A DNA stretch of 64,000 nucleotides from Azospirillum agricola (GTDB lineage: Bacteria; Pseudomonadota; Alphaproteobacteria; Azospirillales; Azospirillaceae), in NCBI RefSeq assembly GCF_017876095.1, contig NZ_JAGINM010000015.1:1-64000 (forward strand). Reading direction: 5' to 3'. The notes beneath the pieces are model-generated. The model was not told where the DNA came from. It ran no database searches and saw only the letters and a list, made by a program, of their open reading frames with translations. Of this stretch, positions 7,780 to 16,487 are shown one piece after another. The first letter of the stretch is position 1, and the number at the start of each line of letters is the position of its first letter. The translations under genes and the position numbers were made by a program.

Positions 7780-9000
7780 ATGTCGAGAGCGAACACAGCA
7801 TTGTCCCTGGCCGTGGCGGCCGCGCTGGCCGTGGCGCTCGCCGGGTGCCAGCAGAAGGCGAAGACCAGCGGCCCGCCGCAGGCCGGACCGGCCGAGGTCG
7901 CGGTGGCCACCGTCACGCCGCAGCGCCTGACGGTGACGACCGAGCTGCCCGGCCGCACCACCGCCTACCGGGTGGCGGAAATCCGGCCGCAGGTCAGCGG
8001 CATCGTGCTGAAGCGGTTCTTCCGCGAGGGCAGCGACGTCAAGGCCGGCGACCAGCTCTACCAGATCGACCCGGCGACCTACGAGGCGTCGCTGGCCAGC
8101 GCCCAGGCCGAGGTGCAGAAGGCCGAGGCCAATTTGCAGGCGGCCCGCAACAAGGCGTCGCGCTACAACGACCTCGTGCGCAACAGCGTCGTCAGCAAGC
8201 AGGACTTCGACGACGCGCAGGCCTCGCTGAAGCAGAACGAGGCGCAGGTCGCCGCCGCCAAGGCCGCCTACAACCTCGCCCGCATCAGCCTGGACTACAC
8301 CCGCGTCTACGCGCCGATCTCCGGCCGCATCGGCAAGTCGGCGGTCACCGAGGGCGCGCTCGTCACCGCCAACCAGGCCACCGCGCTGGCGACCGTCCAG
8401 CAGTTCGACCCGATCTACGTCGACGTGACGCAGACGGCGACGCAGCTGATGCGCCTGCGCGACGACATGGCGAGCGGCCGCATCCGCCCGGCCGAGCCCG
8501 GCAAGATCCCGGTCACGCTGTTCCTGAACGCCGCCGAAAGCCCCTACCCGCAGCGCGGCGAGCTGCAATTCTCCGACGTCACCGTCGATCCGGGCACCAG
8601 CTCGGTCCAGCTGCGGGCCGTGTTCCCCAACCCCAACCAGGAGCTGCTGCCCGGCCTGTTCGTCCGCGCGCAGGTCGAGCAGGGGGTCGCCGACGGGGCG
8701 ATCACCGTGCCGCAGGCGGCGGTGTCGCGCGGACCGGATGGCGGCGCGCGGGTCTGGGTGGTCGGCGACGGCAACAAGGCCACGCTGCGCCCGATCAGGA
8801 CGGAGCGCGCCGTCGGCAACGCCTGGCTGGTGTCGGAAGGCCTGACCGCCGGCGAGCGCATCGTCGTCGAGGGCTTGCAGAAACTGAAGCCGGGCGCCGA
8901 GGTGAAGCCGGTTCCGGCGCCGAGCACGGTGGCCGCCCTGCCCGCCTCCGGACAGCCTGCTTCCGCCCAGCCCTCCCAGCCCGCGCCCAAGGCGCCGTAA
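7780..9000 (+). CDS. RND efflux periplasmic adaptor (AcrA/MexA type)
   Basis: Membrane-fusion protein of a tripartite multidrug pump, 406 residues. It begins with a lipoprotein signal (LAVALAGC, lipid Cys 23). Then come the lipoyl half-motif (VAEIRPQVSGIVLKRFFREG), a long coiled hairpin (about 95-165), the second lipoyl half (DYTRVYAPISGRIGKSAVTE) and the beta-barrel domain. The last 35 residues are Pro/Ala/Ser-rich. The ATG at 7780 has AGGA six bases upstream. The permease gene follows after 16 bases. The pump's outer-membrane channel is not in the window. Confidence 0.95.
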   Translation: MSRANTALSLAVAAALAVALAGCQQKAKTSGPPQAGPAEVAVATVTPQRLTVTTELPGRTTAYRVAEIRPQVSGIVLKRFFREGSDVKAGDQLYQIDPATYEASLASAQAEVQKAEANLQAARNKASRYNDLVRNSVVSKQDFDDAQASLKQNEAQVAAAKAAYNLARISLDYTRVYAPISGRIGKSAVTEGALVTANQATALATVQQFDPIYVDVTQTATQLMRLRDDMASGRIRPAEPGKIPVTLFLNAAESPYPQRGELQFSDVTVDPGTSSVQLRAVFPNPNQELLPGLFVRAQVEQGVADGAITVPQAAVSRGPDGGARVWVVGDGNKATLRPIRTERAVGNAWLVSEGLTAGERIVVEGLQKLKPGAEVKPVPAPSTVAALPASGQPASAQPSQPAPKAP

Positions 9001-9016
9001 GCCGGGAGCCGCAACC

Positions 9017-12000
9017 ATGTCGAAATTCTTCATCGACCGGCCGGTCTTCGCCTGGGTCATCGCCATCGTCATCATGATGGCCGGCGCCCTGGCGATCCTC
9101 GGCCTTCCCGTCGAGCAGTACCCGAAGATCGCGCCGCCGACGGTGTCGATCACCACCAGCTATCCCGGCGCCTCGGCCAAGACGCTGGAGGACACGGTCA
9201 CCCAGGTCATCGAGCAGAAGATGACCGGGCTGGACCATTTCCGCTACATGTCCTCCAGCAGCGATTCGTCGGGCAACGTCAACATCACCCTGACCTTCGA
9301 GCCGGAGGCCAACCCCGACATCGCCCAGGTGCAGGTGCAGAACAAGCTGCAACTCGCCGTGCCCCTGCTGCCGCAGGAGGTCCAGCAGCGCGGCCTCCAG
9401 GTGTCGAAGGCGGGCAACGACTTCCTGATGGTGGTCGGCTTCGTGTCGACCGACGGGCGGCTGACCCAGGGCGACATCGCCGACTACGTGTCCTCCAACC
9501 TTCAGGACACCATCAGCCGCGTCGGCGGCGTCGGCGACGTCACCGTCTTCGGTCCCCAGCACGCCATGCGCATCTGGATCGACCCGGAGAAGCTGAACAG
9601 CCACCAGCTCACCACGCTGGACATCACCGCGGCGATCAAGACCGAGAACGCCCAGGTTTCCGCCGGCCAGCTCGGCGGCGCGCCCGCCGTCCCCGGCCAG
9701 CGCATCAACGCCACCATCACCGCCCAGACCCGCATGCAGACGCCCGAGGAATTCGGCGGCATCCTGCTGCGCGTCAACCCCGACGGCTCGCAGGTGCGGC
9801 TGCGCGACGTGGCGCGGATCGAGATCGGGTCCGAGACCTACGAGATCACCGCGCGCTACAACGGCAACCCGGCGGCCGGCCTCGGCATCAAGCTGGCGAC
9901 CGGCGCCAACGCGCTCGACACCGCCGCCGCCGTCAAGGCCCGCGTCGCCGAGCTGGCGGCCTACTTCCCGGCCGGGCTGGAGGTCATCTACCCCTACGAT
10001 TCGACGCCCTTCGTCAAGATCTCGATCCACGAGGTCGTCAAGACGCTGTTCGAGGCGATCATCCTCGTCTTCGTCGTGATGTACGTCTTCCTCCAGAATT
10101 TCCGGGCGACGCTGATCCCGACCATCGCGGTCCCGGTGGTGCTGCTCGGCACCTTCGGCATCCTCTCGGCCTTCGGCTTCTCGATCAACACGCTGACCAT
10201 GTTCGGCATGGTGCTGGCCATCGGCCTGCTGGTCGACGACGCCATCGTCGTGGTCGAGAATGTCGAGCGCGTCATGAGCGAGGACGGCCTGCCGCCGCGC
10301 GAGGCGACCCGCAAGTCGATGGACCAGATCACCGGCGCCCTGATCGGCATCGCGCTGGTGCTGTCGGCGGTGTTCGTGCCGATGGCCTTCTTCGGCGGCT
10401 CGGCCGGCGCCATCTACCGCCAGTTCTCGCTGACCATCGTCTCGGCGATGGGGCTGTCGGTGCTGGTGGCCCTGGTGCTGACCCCGGCGCTCTGCGCCAC
10501 CATCCTGAAGCCGATCAAGCCCGGCCACCACCACGGCAAGCGCGGCCCCTTCGGCCTGTTCAACCGAGGCTTCGACGCCAGCAGCCGGGTCTACCTGCGC
10601 GGCGTGCGCGGGTCGGTGACGCGGCTGGTCCGCTTCGGCCTCGCCTATGTCCTGATCCTCGGCGGGCTGGCCTACCTGTTCCTACAGATGCCGTCCTCCT
10701 TCCTGCCGGAAGAGGACCGTGGGCAGCTCTTCGTCCTGTGGTCGGCGCCGCCCAACGCCAGCATCGAGCGCACGACCGAGACCGCCCGCGCCGTCACTGC
10801 CCATTTCCTGGAGAAGGAGAAGGACAGCGTCGAGGGCCTGTTCACCATCGTCGGCTTCAACTTCTCCGGCCGCGGCCAGAACGCCGGCATGGCCTTCGTG
10901 CGGCTCAAGGATTGGAGCGAGCGCGAGGCGCCGGAACGCAAGCCCGCCGCCATCGCGCGGCGCGCCATGGGCGCGCTGTCGGCGGTGAAGGACGCGATGG
11001 TCTTCGCCTTCCTGCCGCCCTCGGTGCCCGGCCTCGGCAACGCGACCGGCTTCGACATGCAGCTCGTCGACCGCGCCGGCCTCGGCCACGAGCGGCTGAT
11101 GCAGGCGCGCAACCAGCTCCTCGGCATGGCGGCGCAGAATCCCAAGCTGGTCGGCACCCGCCCCAACGGGCTGGAGGACACGCCGCAATACCGGCTGGAG
11201 GTCGACCGCGAGAAGGCGAGCGCGCTCGGCCTGTCGCTCGGCGACATCAACACGACGCTGTCGGCGGCCTGGGGCTCGACCTACGTCAACGACTTCATCG
11301 ACAACGGCCGCGTGAAGAAGGTGTATCTCCAGGCCGACGCGCCGTTCCGCATGCAGCCGACCGACGTCGACCGCTGGTACGTCCGCAACAACGCCGGGCA
11401 GATGGTGCCCTTCTCGGCCTTCACGACGGCGCGCTGGACCTACGGCTCGCCGAAGCTGGAGCGCTACAACGGCGCCTCATCGGTCAACCTCCAGGGCTCG
11501 GCCGCGCCGGGCATCAGTTCGGGCGAGGCGATGGCCGAGATGGAGGCGATGGCCGCCAAGCTGCCGCCGGGCATCGGCTACGAATGGACCGGCCTGTCCT
11601 TCGAGGAACGGCTGAGCGGCTCGCAGGCGCCGGCCCTCTACGCCCTGTCGATGATCATCGTGTTCCTGTGCCTCGCCGCCCTCTACGAGAGCTGGTCGGT
11701 GCCGGTCTCGGTGATGCTGGTGGTGCCGCTCGGCGTCATCGGCGCGGTGCTGGCAGCGCAGTTGCGTGGACTGCCGAGCGACGTCTATTTCCAGGTCGGC
11801 CTGCTGACCACCATCGGCCTGTCGGCGAAGAACGCCATCCTGATCGTCGAGTTCGCCAAGGCGCTCTACGACGAGGGCATGGAGCTGAAGGAGGCGGCGA
11901 TCGAGGCCTGCCGCCAGCGCCTGCGCCCGATCATCATGACGTCGCTGGCCTTCATCCTCGGCGTGCTGCCGTTGGCGATCAGCAGCGGCGCGGGCTCGGA

Positions 12001-12187
12001 AAGCCAGAACGCCATCGGCGTCGGCGTGATGGGCGGCATGATCGCGGCGACGGTGCTGGGCGTGGTGTTCGTCCCGGTCTTCTTCGTCGCCGTCTACCGC
12101 CTGTTCGTGCGCCGGTCGGCCAAGGGTTCCGGCGAAACCGGCCCCGGCGACGCGCCGGGCGCGGCGGAGCCCGTCCACCAGCCGTAA
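9017..12187 (+). CDS. RND multidrug efflux permease (AcrB/MexB, HAE1 family)
   Basis: Proton-driven inner-membrane drug exporter of 1,056 residues, full length for the family. It opens with MSKFFIDRPVFAWVIAIVIM, and the TM4 motif GLLVDDAIVVVENVERV carries the proton-relay Asp pair at 407-408. Two large periplasmic loops and the second membrane block (GLSAKNAILIVEFAKAL) are in place. It forms an operon with the adaptor. A 24-base-pair hairpin ends the unit, so no outer-membrane factor is co-transcribed; the pump probably uses a TolC-like protein encoded elsewhere. Confidence 0.97.
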   Translation: MSKFFIDRPVFAWVIAIVIMMAGALAILGLPVEQYPKIAPPTVSITTSYPGASAKTLEDTVTQVIEQKMTGLDHFRYMSSSSDSSGNVNITLTFEPEANPDIAQVQVQNKLQLAVPLLPQEVQQRGLQVSKAGNDFLMVVGFVSTDGRLTQGDIADYVSSNLQDTISRVGGVGDVTVFGPQHAMRIWIDPEKLNSHQLTTLDITAAIKTENAQVSAGQLGGAPAVPGQRINATITAQTRMQTPEEFGGILLRVNPDGSQVRLRDVARIEIGSETYEITARYNGNPAAGLGIKLATGANALDTAAAVKARVAELAAYFPAGLEVIYPYDSTPFVKISIHEVVKTLFEAIILVFVVMYVFLQNFRATLIPTIAVPVVLLGTFGILSAFGFSINTLTMFGMVLAIGLLVDDAIVVVENVERVMSEDGLPPREATRKSMDQITGALIGIALVLSAVFVPMAFFGGSAGAIYRQFSLTIVSAMGLSVLVALVLTPALCATILKPIKPGHHHGKRGPFGLFNRGFDASSRVYLRGVRGSVTRLVRFGLAYVLILGGLAYLFLQMPSSFLPEEDRGQLFVLWSAPPNASIERTTETARAVTAHFLEKEKDSVEGLFTIVGFNFSGRGQNAGMAFVRLKDWSEREAPERKPAAIARRAMGALSAVKDAMVFAFLPPSVPGLGNATGFDMQLVDRAGLGHERLMQARNQLLGMAAQNPKLVGTRPNGLEDTPQYRLEVDREKASALGLSLGDINTTLSAAWGSTYVNDFIDNGRVKKVYLQADAPFRMQPTDVDRWYVRNNAGQMVPFSAFTTARWTYGSPKLERYNGASSVNLQGSAAPGISSGEAMAEMEAMAAKLPPGIGYEWTGLSFEERLSGSQAPALYALSMIIVFLCLAALYESWSVPVSVMLVVPLGVIGAVLAAQLRGLPSDVYFQVGLLTTIGLSAKNAILIVEFAKALYDEGMELKEAAIEACRQRLRPIIMTSLAFILGVLPLAISSGAGSESQNAIGVGVMGGMIAATVLGVVFVPVFFVAVYRLFVRRSAKGSGETGPGDAPGAAEPVHQP

Positions 12188-12202
12188 CGGGGGCGCCGCA
12201 TG

Positions 12203-12251
12203 CCCCCACCCTGCCCCTCCCCCGCCCGGCGGGGGAGGGGCAGGGTGGGGG
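12203..12251 (+). terminator. Strong hairpin between the RND operon and fur
   Basis: A 24-base perfect inverted repeat (arms starting CCCCCACCCTGCCCC) with essentially no loop, 15 bases after the permease stop. It lies between two convergent genes, so it can terminate both. No T-run is present. Confidence 0.7.
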
Positions 12252-12282
12252 AGCCCGTGGCCGGACTCCGCTCCGGACCTGC

Positions 12283-12693
12283 CTAGCGGTCCGCCACCGG
12301 CGTCGCGTAGAGGTCGAGCCGGTAGCCCTTCAACCGGTAGCCCAGCCGGTCGGCGACCTCGGCCAGCAGCGCCGCCACCTCCGGCGCCTGGAATTCCACC
12401 ACCCCGCCGTCGGTCATGTCGAGCAGGTGGTCGTGCGGGGTCTTGTCCGCCTCCTCGTAGCGCATCGTCCGGTCGCCGAAATCCAGCCGCTTCAGAACCC
12501 CGATCTCCTCGAAGATCGTCAGGGTGCGGTAGACCGTGGCGAGGCTGATCGAGCGGTCGAGCGCCACCACCCGCCGGTGCAGGTCGGCCGCGCTCAGATG
12601 CCCCTCCGCCTCGCTCAGCACCCGGATGATCAGCCGGCGTTTTCGGCCCATCGACAAGCCGTGCTCGACGCAGCGTTGCTCCAGGCTCTTCAT
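12283..12693 (-). CDS. fur: Fur-family transcriptional regulator
   Basis: 136-residue metal-responsive regulator. The N-terminal winged helix ends with the recognition segment SISLATVYRTLTIFEEIG. The dimerisation domain has the metal-site pattern HDHLLDMTDGGVVEF. The CxxC pairs of gammaproteobacterial Fur are absent, as is usual for alphaproteobacterial Fur/Mur proteins, where the ligands are His, Glu and Asp. The ligand pattern HDH favours Fur or Mur; iron versus manganese specificity cannot be decided from the sequence. It is convergent with the RND operon and stands alone. Confidence 0.88.
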   Translation of the reverse strand: MKSLEQRCVEHGLSMGRKRRLIIRVLSEAEGHLSAADLHRRVVALDRSISLATVYRTLTIFEEIGVLKRLDFGDRTMRYEEADKTPHDHLLDMTDGGVVEFQAPEVAALLAEVADRLGYRLKGYRLDLYATPVADR

Positions 12694-12880
12694 TCCATCC
12701 CTCTCCCATCCCGCCCGGACGGAAGCCCGACCAGGATTCCGCCACTTCAGATAAGACGGTTGGAAGGGGGCCGGCTTTCATGCAAAAAAGTGAATCCGGC
12801 CGAAAAGACTCCCGGCCGGGCTTCCGCACGGCGATCCGCATAGTCCGTTCGGCGGAGTCGGAGGCGTCAGTCGCGGGGCG

Positions 12881-14329
12881 TCAGGCGCCATCCTCCAGAA
12901 TCGACCGGCGCAGGGCGTTGCGGTCGGCCTTGCCGGTGCGGCCGAGCGGCAGATCCTCGCCGATGTGCAGCGCGTCCGGCAGCTTGAACCGCTCGATCCG
13001 CCCGGCCGCCCAGGCCAGCAGGGCGTCGCGGTCGAGCCGCGCGCCGGGGCGCGGCACCAGCAGCACATGGATGCGCTCGCCCAGCAGGGGATCCGGCACG
13101 CCGGTCGCGAGCGCGGCGGCGACGTCGGGGTGGGCGGCGAACAGGCGGTCGATCTCCAGCGGCGCCACCTTGTTGCCGCCGCGCGAGATCAACTCCTTGG
13201 ACCGCCCGGCCAGCTCGACGAGGCCGTCCGGCCGCTGCCGCGCCAGATCGCCGGTGCGGAAATAGCCGTCGGCGAAGGAGGCCGCCGTCAGCTCCGGGTC
13301 GTCGAGATAGCCCAGCATGCCGAAGGGGCTGCGGATCAGCAGCTCGCCCACCCCGCCATTTCCGCCATCAGCGCCGGCCCCGCCCTCCGCGATGGCGATG
13401 CGGTGCTCCACCCCGCCGGTCGGCCGGCCGATGGTCCCCTGCCCGGCCGCCGAATCGCCGGGCGACAGGCAGAAGTCGCAGGAGCCGGTCTCGGTCAGGC
13501 CGTAGAGGTCGAACACCCCGGCCCGTGGCCAGGCGGCGGCGATCCGCTGGCCGAGCCCGCCGCCGAGCGGCTCGCCGCCGGTGAGGATCTGGCGCAGGGC
13601 CGGTGCCTCCCCAGCCCCCCCGGCGTCGGCGAAGAGGGCGCGCATCATCGTCGGCACGAAGGCGGCGGTGGTCGCCCCGTCGGCCAGCGCCGCGCGCGCC
13701 AGGGCCGGGGTGAAGCGCGGCATCATGCGCAGCCGGGCGCCCGACGCCAGCGCCAGCAGCCCGACCCAGATCCCGAAGATGAAGGTGATCTGCAACGGCA
13801 GCAGCACGACCGAGTTCTCGGAGAAGCCCAGCATCGCCTGGAGGGCGCGGATCTTCCCGGCGAAGCGCTCATGCCCCAGAACCGCGCCCTTGGGCGCGCC
13901 CGTCGATCCGGAGGTGAAGATGACCAGCGCGGCGCCGCGCAGCAGCGGCCGGGCGGGCGGCGGATCTCCCCCGGCGGCCAGTTCGCCCGTCGTCCCGTCG
14001 ACCGTCAGCCGCGCCCCGGTGCGCCCGCGGATGTCGCGGGCGGTGGCGTCGAGCGCGCGGGCGTGCAGCGGCACCACCACGCCGCCGGCCAGCCAGACGC
14101 CGAGAAAGCTCGCCAGATCGGCGGCGCTGCTCTCGACCCGGACGATCACCGGCTCGTCCGGCCGGATGCCGGCGGCGCGCAGCCGCTCGGCCACGGTGCC
14201 GGCGTGGGCGGACAGCTCGGCGGCCCGCAGGGTCCGCGCCGGATCCTCGACGCGGGGGTCGCGCCCGGCGGCGAAGGCGTCGAGCAGCAGGGCCGCCAGC
14301 GGCGGCGGCGCGTCCGGTCGCGTCGTCAT
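12881..14329 (-). CDS. AMP-dependent acyl-CoA synthetase/ligase
   Basis: Activates a carboxylic acid to its CoA ester through an acyl-adenylate, 482 residues. The phosphate-binding motif VIFTSGSTGAPKGAVLGH, the adenylate motif DLYGLTETGSCDF, and GYFRTGDLARQRPDG are all present. The hinge region GRSKELISRGGNKVAP and the C-terminal catalytic Lys in GRTGKADR are also present, so it looks active. Its ATG overlaps the stop of the upstream hydratase by four bases. It is the last gene of an operon with a binding protein, an MFS carrier and a hydratase, which suggests uptake and CoA activation of one organic acid. The substrate is unknown. Confidence 0.92.
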   Translation of the reverse strand: MTTRPDAPPPLAALLLDAFAAGRDPRVEDPARTLRAAELSAHAGTVAERLRAAGIRPDEPVIVRVESSAADLASFLGVWLAGGVVVPLHARALDATARDIRGRTGARLTVDGTTGELAAGGDPPPARPLLRGAALVIFTSGSTGAPKGAVLGHERFAGKIRALQAMLGFSENSVVLLPLQITFIFGIWVGLLALASGARLRMMPRFTPALARAALADGATTAAFVPTMMRALFADAGGAGEAPALRQILTGGEPLGGGLGQRIAAAWPRAGVFDLYGLTETGSCDFCLSPGDSAAGQGTIGRPTGGVEHRIAIAEGGAGADGGNGGVGELLIRSPFGMLGYLDDPELTAASFADGYFRTGDLARQRPDGLVELAGRSKELISRGGNKVAPLEIDRLFAAHPDVAAALATGVPDPLLGERIHVLLVPRPGARLDRDALLAWAAGRIERFKLPDALHIGEDLPLGRTGKADRNALRRSILEDGA

Positions 14330-15165
14330 GCCTTGCCCCCGTCCGTCCAATCCTCCGCCGGGAAACGGGCGTCGCGCCAGGCGAGCGCCGCGCGCAGCCC
14401 CTCGCGGCGGGCGACCTCCATGAACCGGATCTTGTCGGGGCAGCCCTCGCCCTCGATGTGCAGGTCGATGTCGAGCGCCGCCTCCAGCGCCTCCCCCATG
14501 CCCATGATCTGGAAGGTCCGGTTCAGCGCGTGCTTGGTCTGGCGCATCAGCGACGGATCGACGGCGGCGACGTGGCGGGCGAGCGTCAGGGCGGTGTGTT
14601 CCAAAGCCGCGCCGGGGACGACGCGGTTGACGATGCCGATGCGCTCGGCCCGCTCCGCGGTGATGCGGTCGGCGCCGGTCATGATGATCTCCTTGGCCAG
14701 TTTCGGCCCGACGATCCAGGGCAGCAGCATCACCACGATGCCGGCGCCGAACTTCAGTTCCGGCTCGCCGAACAGGGCGTGGTCGGCGGCGACGGTCACG
14801 TCGCAGGCCAGCGCCAGCTCGAAGGCGCCGGCCAGGCAATGGCCGTTGACGGCGGCGATGGTCGGCTTCGGGAAATGCCAGAAGCGCATCACCGTGTCGA
14901 AGTCCTTGCGCAGCAGGCCGCGCCACTGGCCGACGCCCTGCGGCCGCAGTTCCATCTGGTCCTTGAGGTCGAAGCCGGAGGAGAAGGCACTGCCCGCCCC
15001 GGTGACCACGAGCGCGCGCAGCCCGTCATCGGCCGCCACCGCGTCGAGCGCCGCGTTGATCTCGTCCAGCATGGTCTGGCTCATCGCGTTCAGCCGCTCC
15101 GGCCGGTTCAGCACCAGCCACGCGACCTCGCCGCGCGCCTCCAGGCGGATGGTGTCGTAGGTCAT
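14326..15165 (-). CDS. Enoyl-CoA hydratase/isomerase family protein
   Basis: Crotonase-fold enzyme of 279 residues. The oxyanion-hole segments SGFDLKDQ and AVNGHCLAGAFELALACD are present. Both catalytic Glu positions of enoyl-CoA hydratase are kept (GAFE and FGEPE), so hydration of an enoyl-CoA is plausible. The ATG at 15165 has AGGA ten bases upstream and gives the family-like start MTYDTIRLEARG. An upstream ATG at 15207, overlapping the MFS stop as TGATG, would add 14 residues and is the alternative. It is followed without a gap by the acyl-CoA ligase. Confidence 0.93.
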   Translation of the reverse strand: MTYDTIRLEARGEVAWLVLNRPERLNAMSQTMLDEINAALDAVAADDGLRALVVTGAGSAFSSGFDLKDQMELRPQGVGQWRGLLRKDFDTVMRFWHFPKPTIAAVNGHCLAGAFELALACDVTVAADHALFGEPELKFGAGIVVMLLPWIVGPKLAKEIIMTGADRITAERAERIGIVNRVVPGAALEHTALTLARHVAAVDPSLMRQTKHALNRTFQIMGMGEALEAALDIDLHIEGEGCPDKIRFMEVARREGLRAALAWRDARFPAEDWTDGGKA

Positions 15166-15206
15166 GCCGTCGCTTTCCTGAGGATGGGGTGAAGAGAGGG
15201 CGGCCA

Positions 15207-16448
15207 TCAGCGGCGGCCGTTGGCGATGCGGACCGCCGCCGGATGGGCGCGCAGCCGCAGCATCGCCAGCGTGCCGAGGAGCGGCCCGATGGCGAGGACG
15301 GCGAAGGCGTAGCGCCAGCCGACCCAGGCCACCGCGTAGGGGACCAGATGGATGCTGACCAGTGTCAGCAGGAAGCCCAGGCAGGTCTGTAGCGTCAGCA
15401 TGGTGCCGATCAGCGAGCGGTCCGACAGCTCGGCCACCGTCGCCGAGAACTGGCCGGAATCGGCGATGACGCTGATTCCCCAGACGAGCCCGACGGCGAC
15501 GATCGCCCAGGGCGGCCCGCCGAACAAAAAGCCGATGACGAGCGCGCAGCCGCCGCTGACCAGCATGGAAACCGAGGTGACCAGCGTCCGTCCCCAGCGG
15601 TCGGCGCACCAGCCGCCGCCCAGCGCGCCCAGCGCCCCGGCCCCGACGATGGCGAAGGTGGCGAGCTTGGCCGCCGGCCCTCCGCCGTCCGGCATGACCA
15701 GGGCGAAGCTCTCGTTGAGGAACAGGGCCAGCCACGCCCACATGGCGTACAGCTCCCACATGTGGCCGAGATAGCCGAGGTTGGCGAGGCGCAGCGGATA
15801 GTTCCGCCACGCCTCCAGCGCGTTGCCGGGCCGCAGCGGCGGCGCCTTGGCGACGTGCGGCCCGATGCCGACGAAGCACACCGTCACCGCCGCCAGCAGC
15901 GCGCCGGCCGAGGCGGCGACGTAGGGCACCCGCCAGTCCACCCCGCCCAGCACCGCCAGCAGATGCGGCGAGGCCGACCCCAGCGTCAATGCCGCGATCA
16001 GCAGCCCGATCAGCAGCCCGAGGTCGCGCTCCGCCCAGGTCGCCGCCAGCTTCATGCCGACCGGATAGACCCCGGCCATGCACATGCCGGTGACCAGCCG
16101 CAGGACCGGCAGCAGCGGGTCGGTCGGCTGGAGCGCCAGGATGGCGAGGTTGGCGACCGCCGCGACCAGCGCGCTGGCGGCGAACAGCCGGCGCGGGTCG
16201 AGGCGGTCGGGCAGGCTGAGCAGCGCGCTGACCAGCGTGCCGACGACGAAGCCGGCCTGCACGCTGCTGGTCAGCAGCGCCTCGTGGAACGGACCGAGCG
16301 TCCAATGCGCCTTGATGTCGGCCAGCGAGGCGGTGGTGGCGAACCACACCGACATCGCCGACACCTCGGCGACCAGCAGCAGGACCAGCGAGGCGGCCTT
16401 GCCCTTGGCGGTCCGGCCCTTGGCGGCGGTGAGGGGAACGGCGTCCAT
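15207..16448 (-). CDS. MFS transporter of the acyl-CoA operon
   Basis: Major facilitator of 413 residues with about 12 hydrophobic segments. The first membrane helix follows a basic leader (KGRTAKGKAASLVLLL), and the repeat-boundary motif LGGGWCADRWGRTLV is present. It resembles the carriers found next to organic-acid catabolic genes more than drug pumps, but no substrate can be named. It sits between the solitary binding protein (39 bases upstream) and the hydratase (42 bases downstream or overlapping), so it probably imports the compound that the ligase activates. That is inference. Confidence 0.85.
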   Translation of the reverse strand: MDAVPLTAAKGRTAKGKAASLVLLLVAEVSAMSVWFATTASLADIKAHWTLGPFHEALLTSSVQAGFVVGTLVSALLSLPDRLDPRRLFAASALVAAVANLAILALQPTDPLLPVLRLVTGMCMAGVYPVGMKLAATWAERDLGLLIGLLIAALTLGSASPHLLAVLGGVDWRVPYVAASAGALLAAVTVCFVGIGPHVAKAPPLRPGNALEAWRNYPLRLANLGYLGHMWELYAMWAWLALFLNESFALVMPDGGGPAAKLATFAIVGAGALGALGGGWCADRWGRTLVTSVSMLVSGGCALVIGFLFGGPPWAIVAVGLVWGISVIADSGQFSATVAELSDRSLIGTMLTLQTCLGFLLTLVSIHLVPYAVAWVGWRYAFAVLAIGPLLGTLAMLRLRAHPAAVRIANGRR

Positions 16449-16487
16449 CGGTCGGCCTCTCGTCTCGTTCCTATTGGTTTTCCGCTC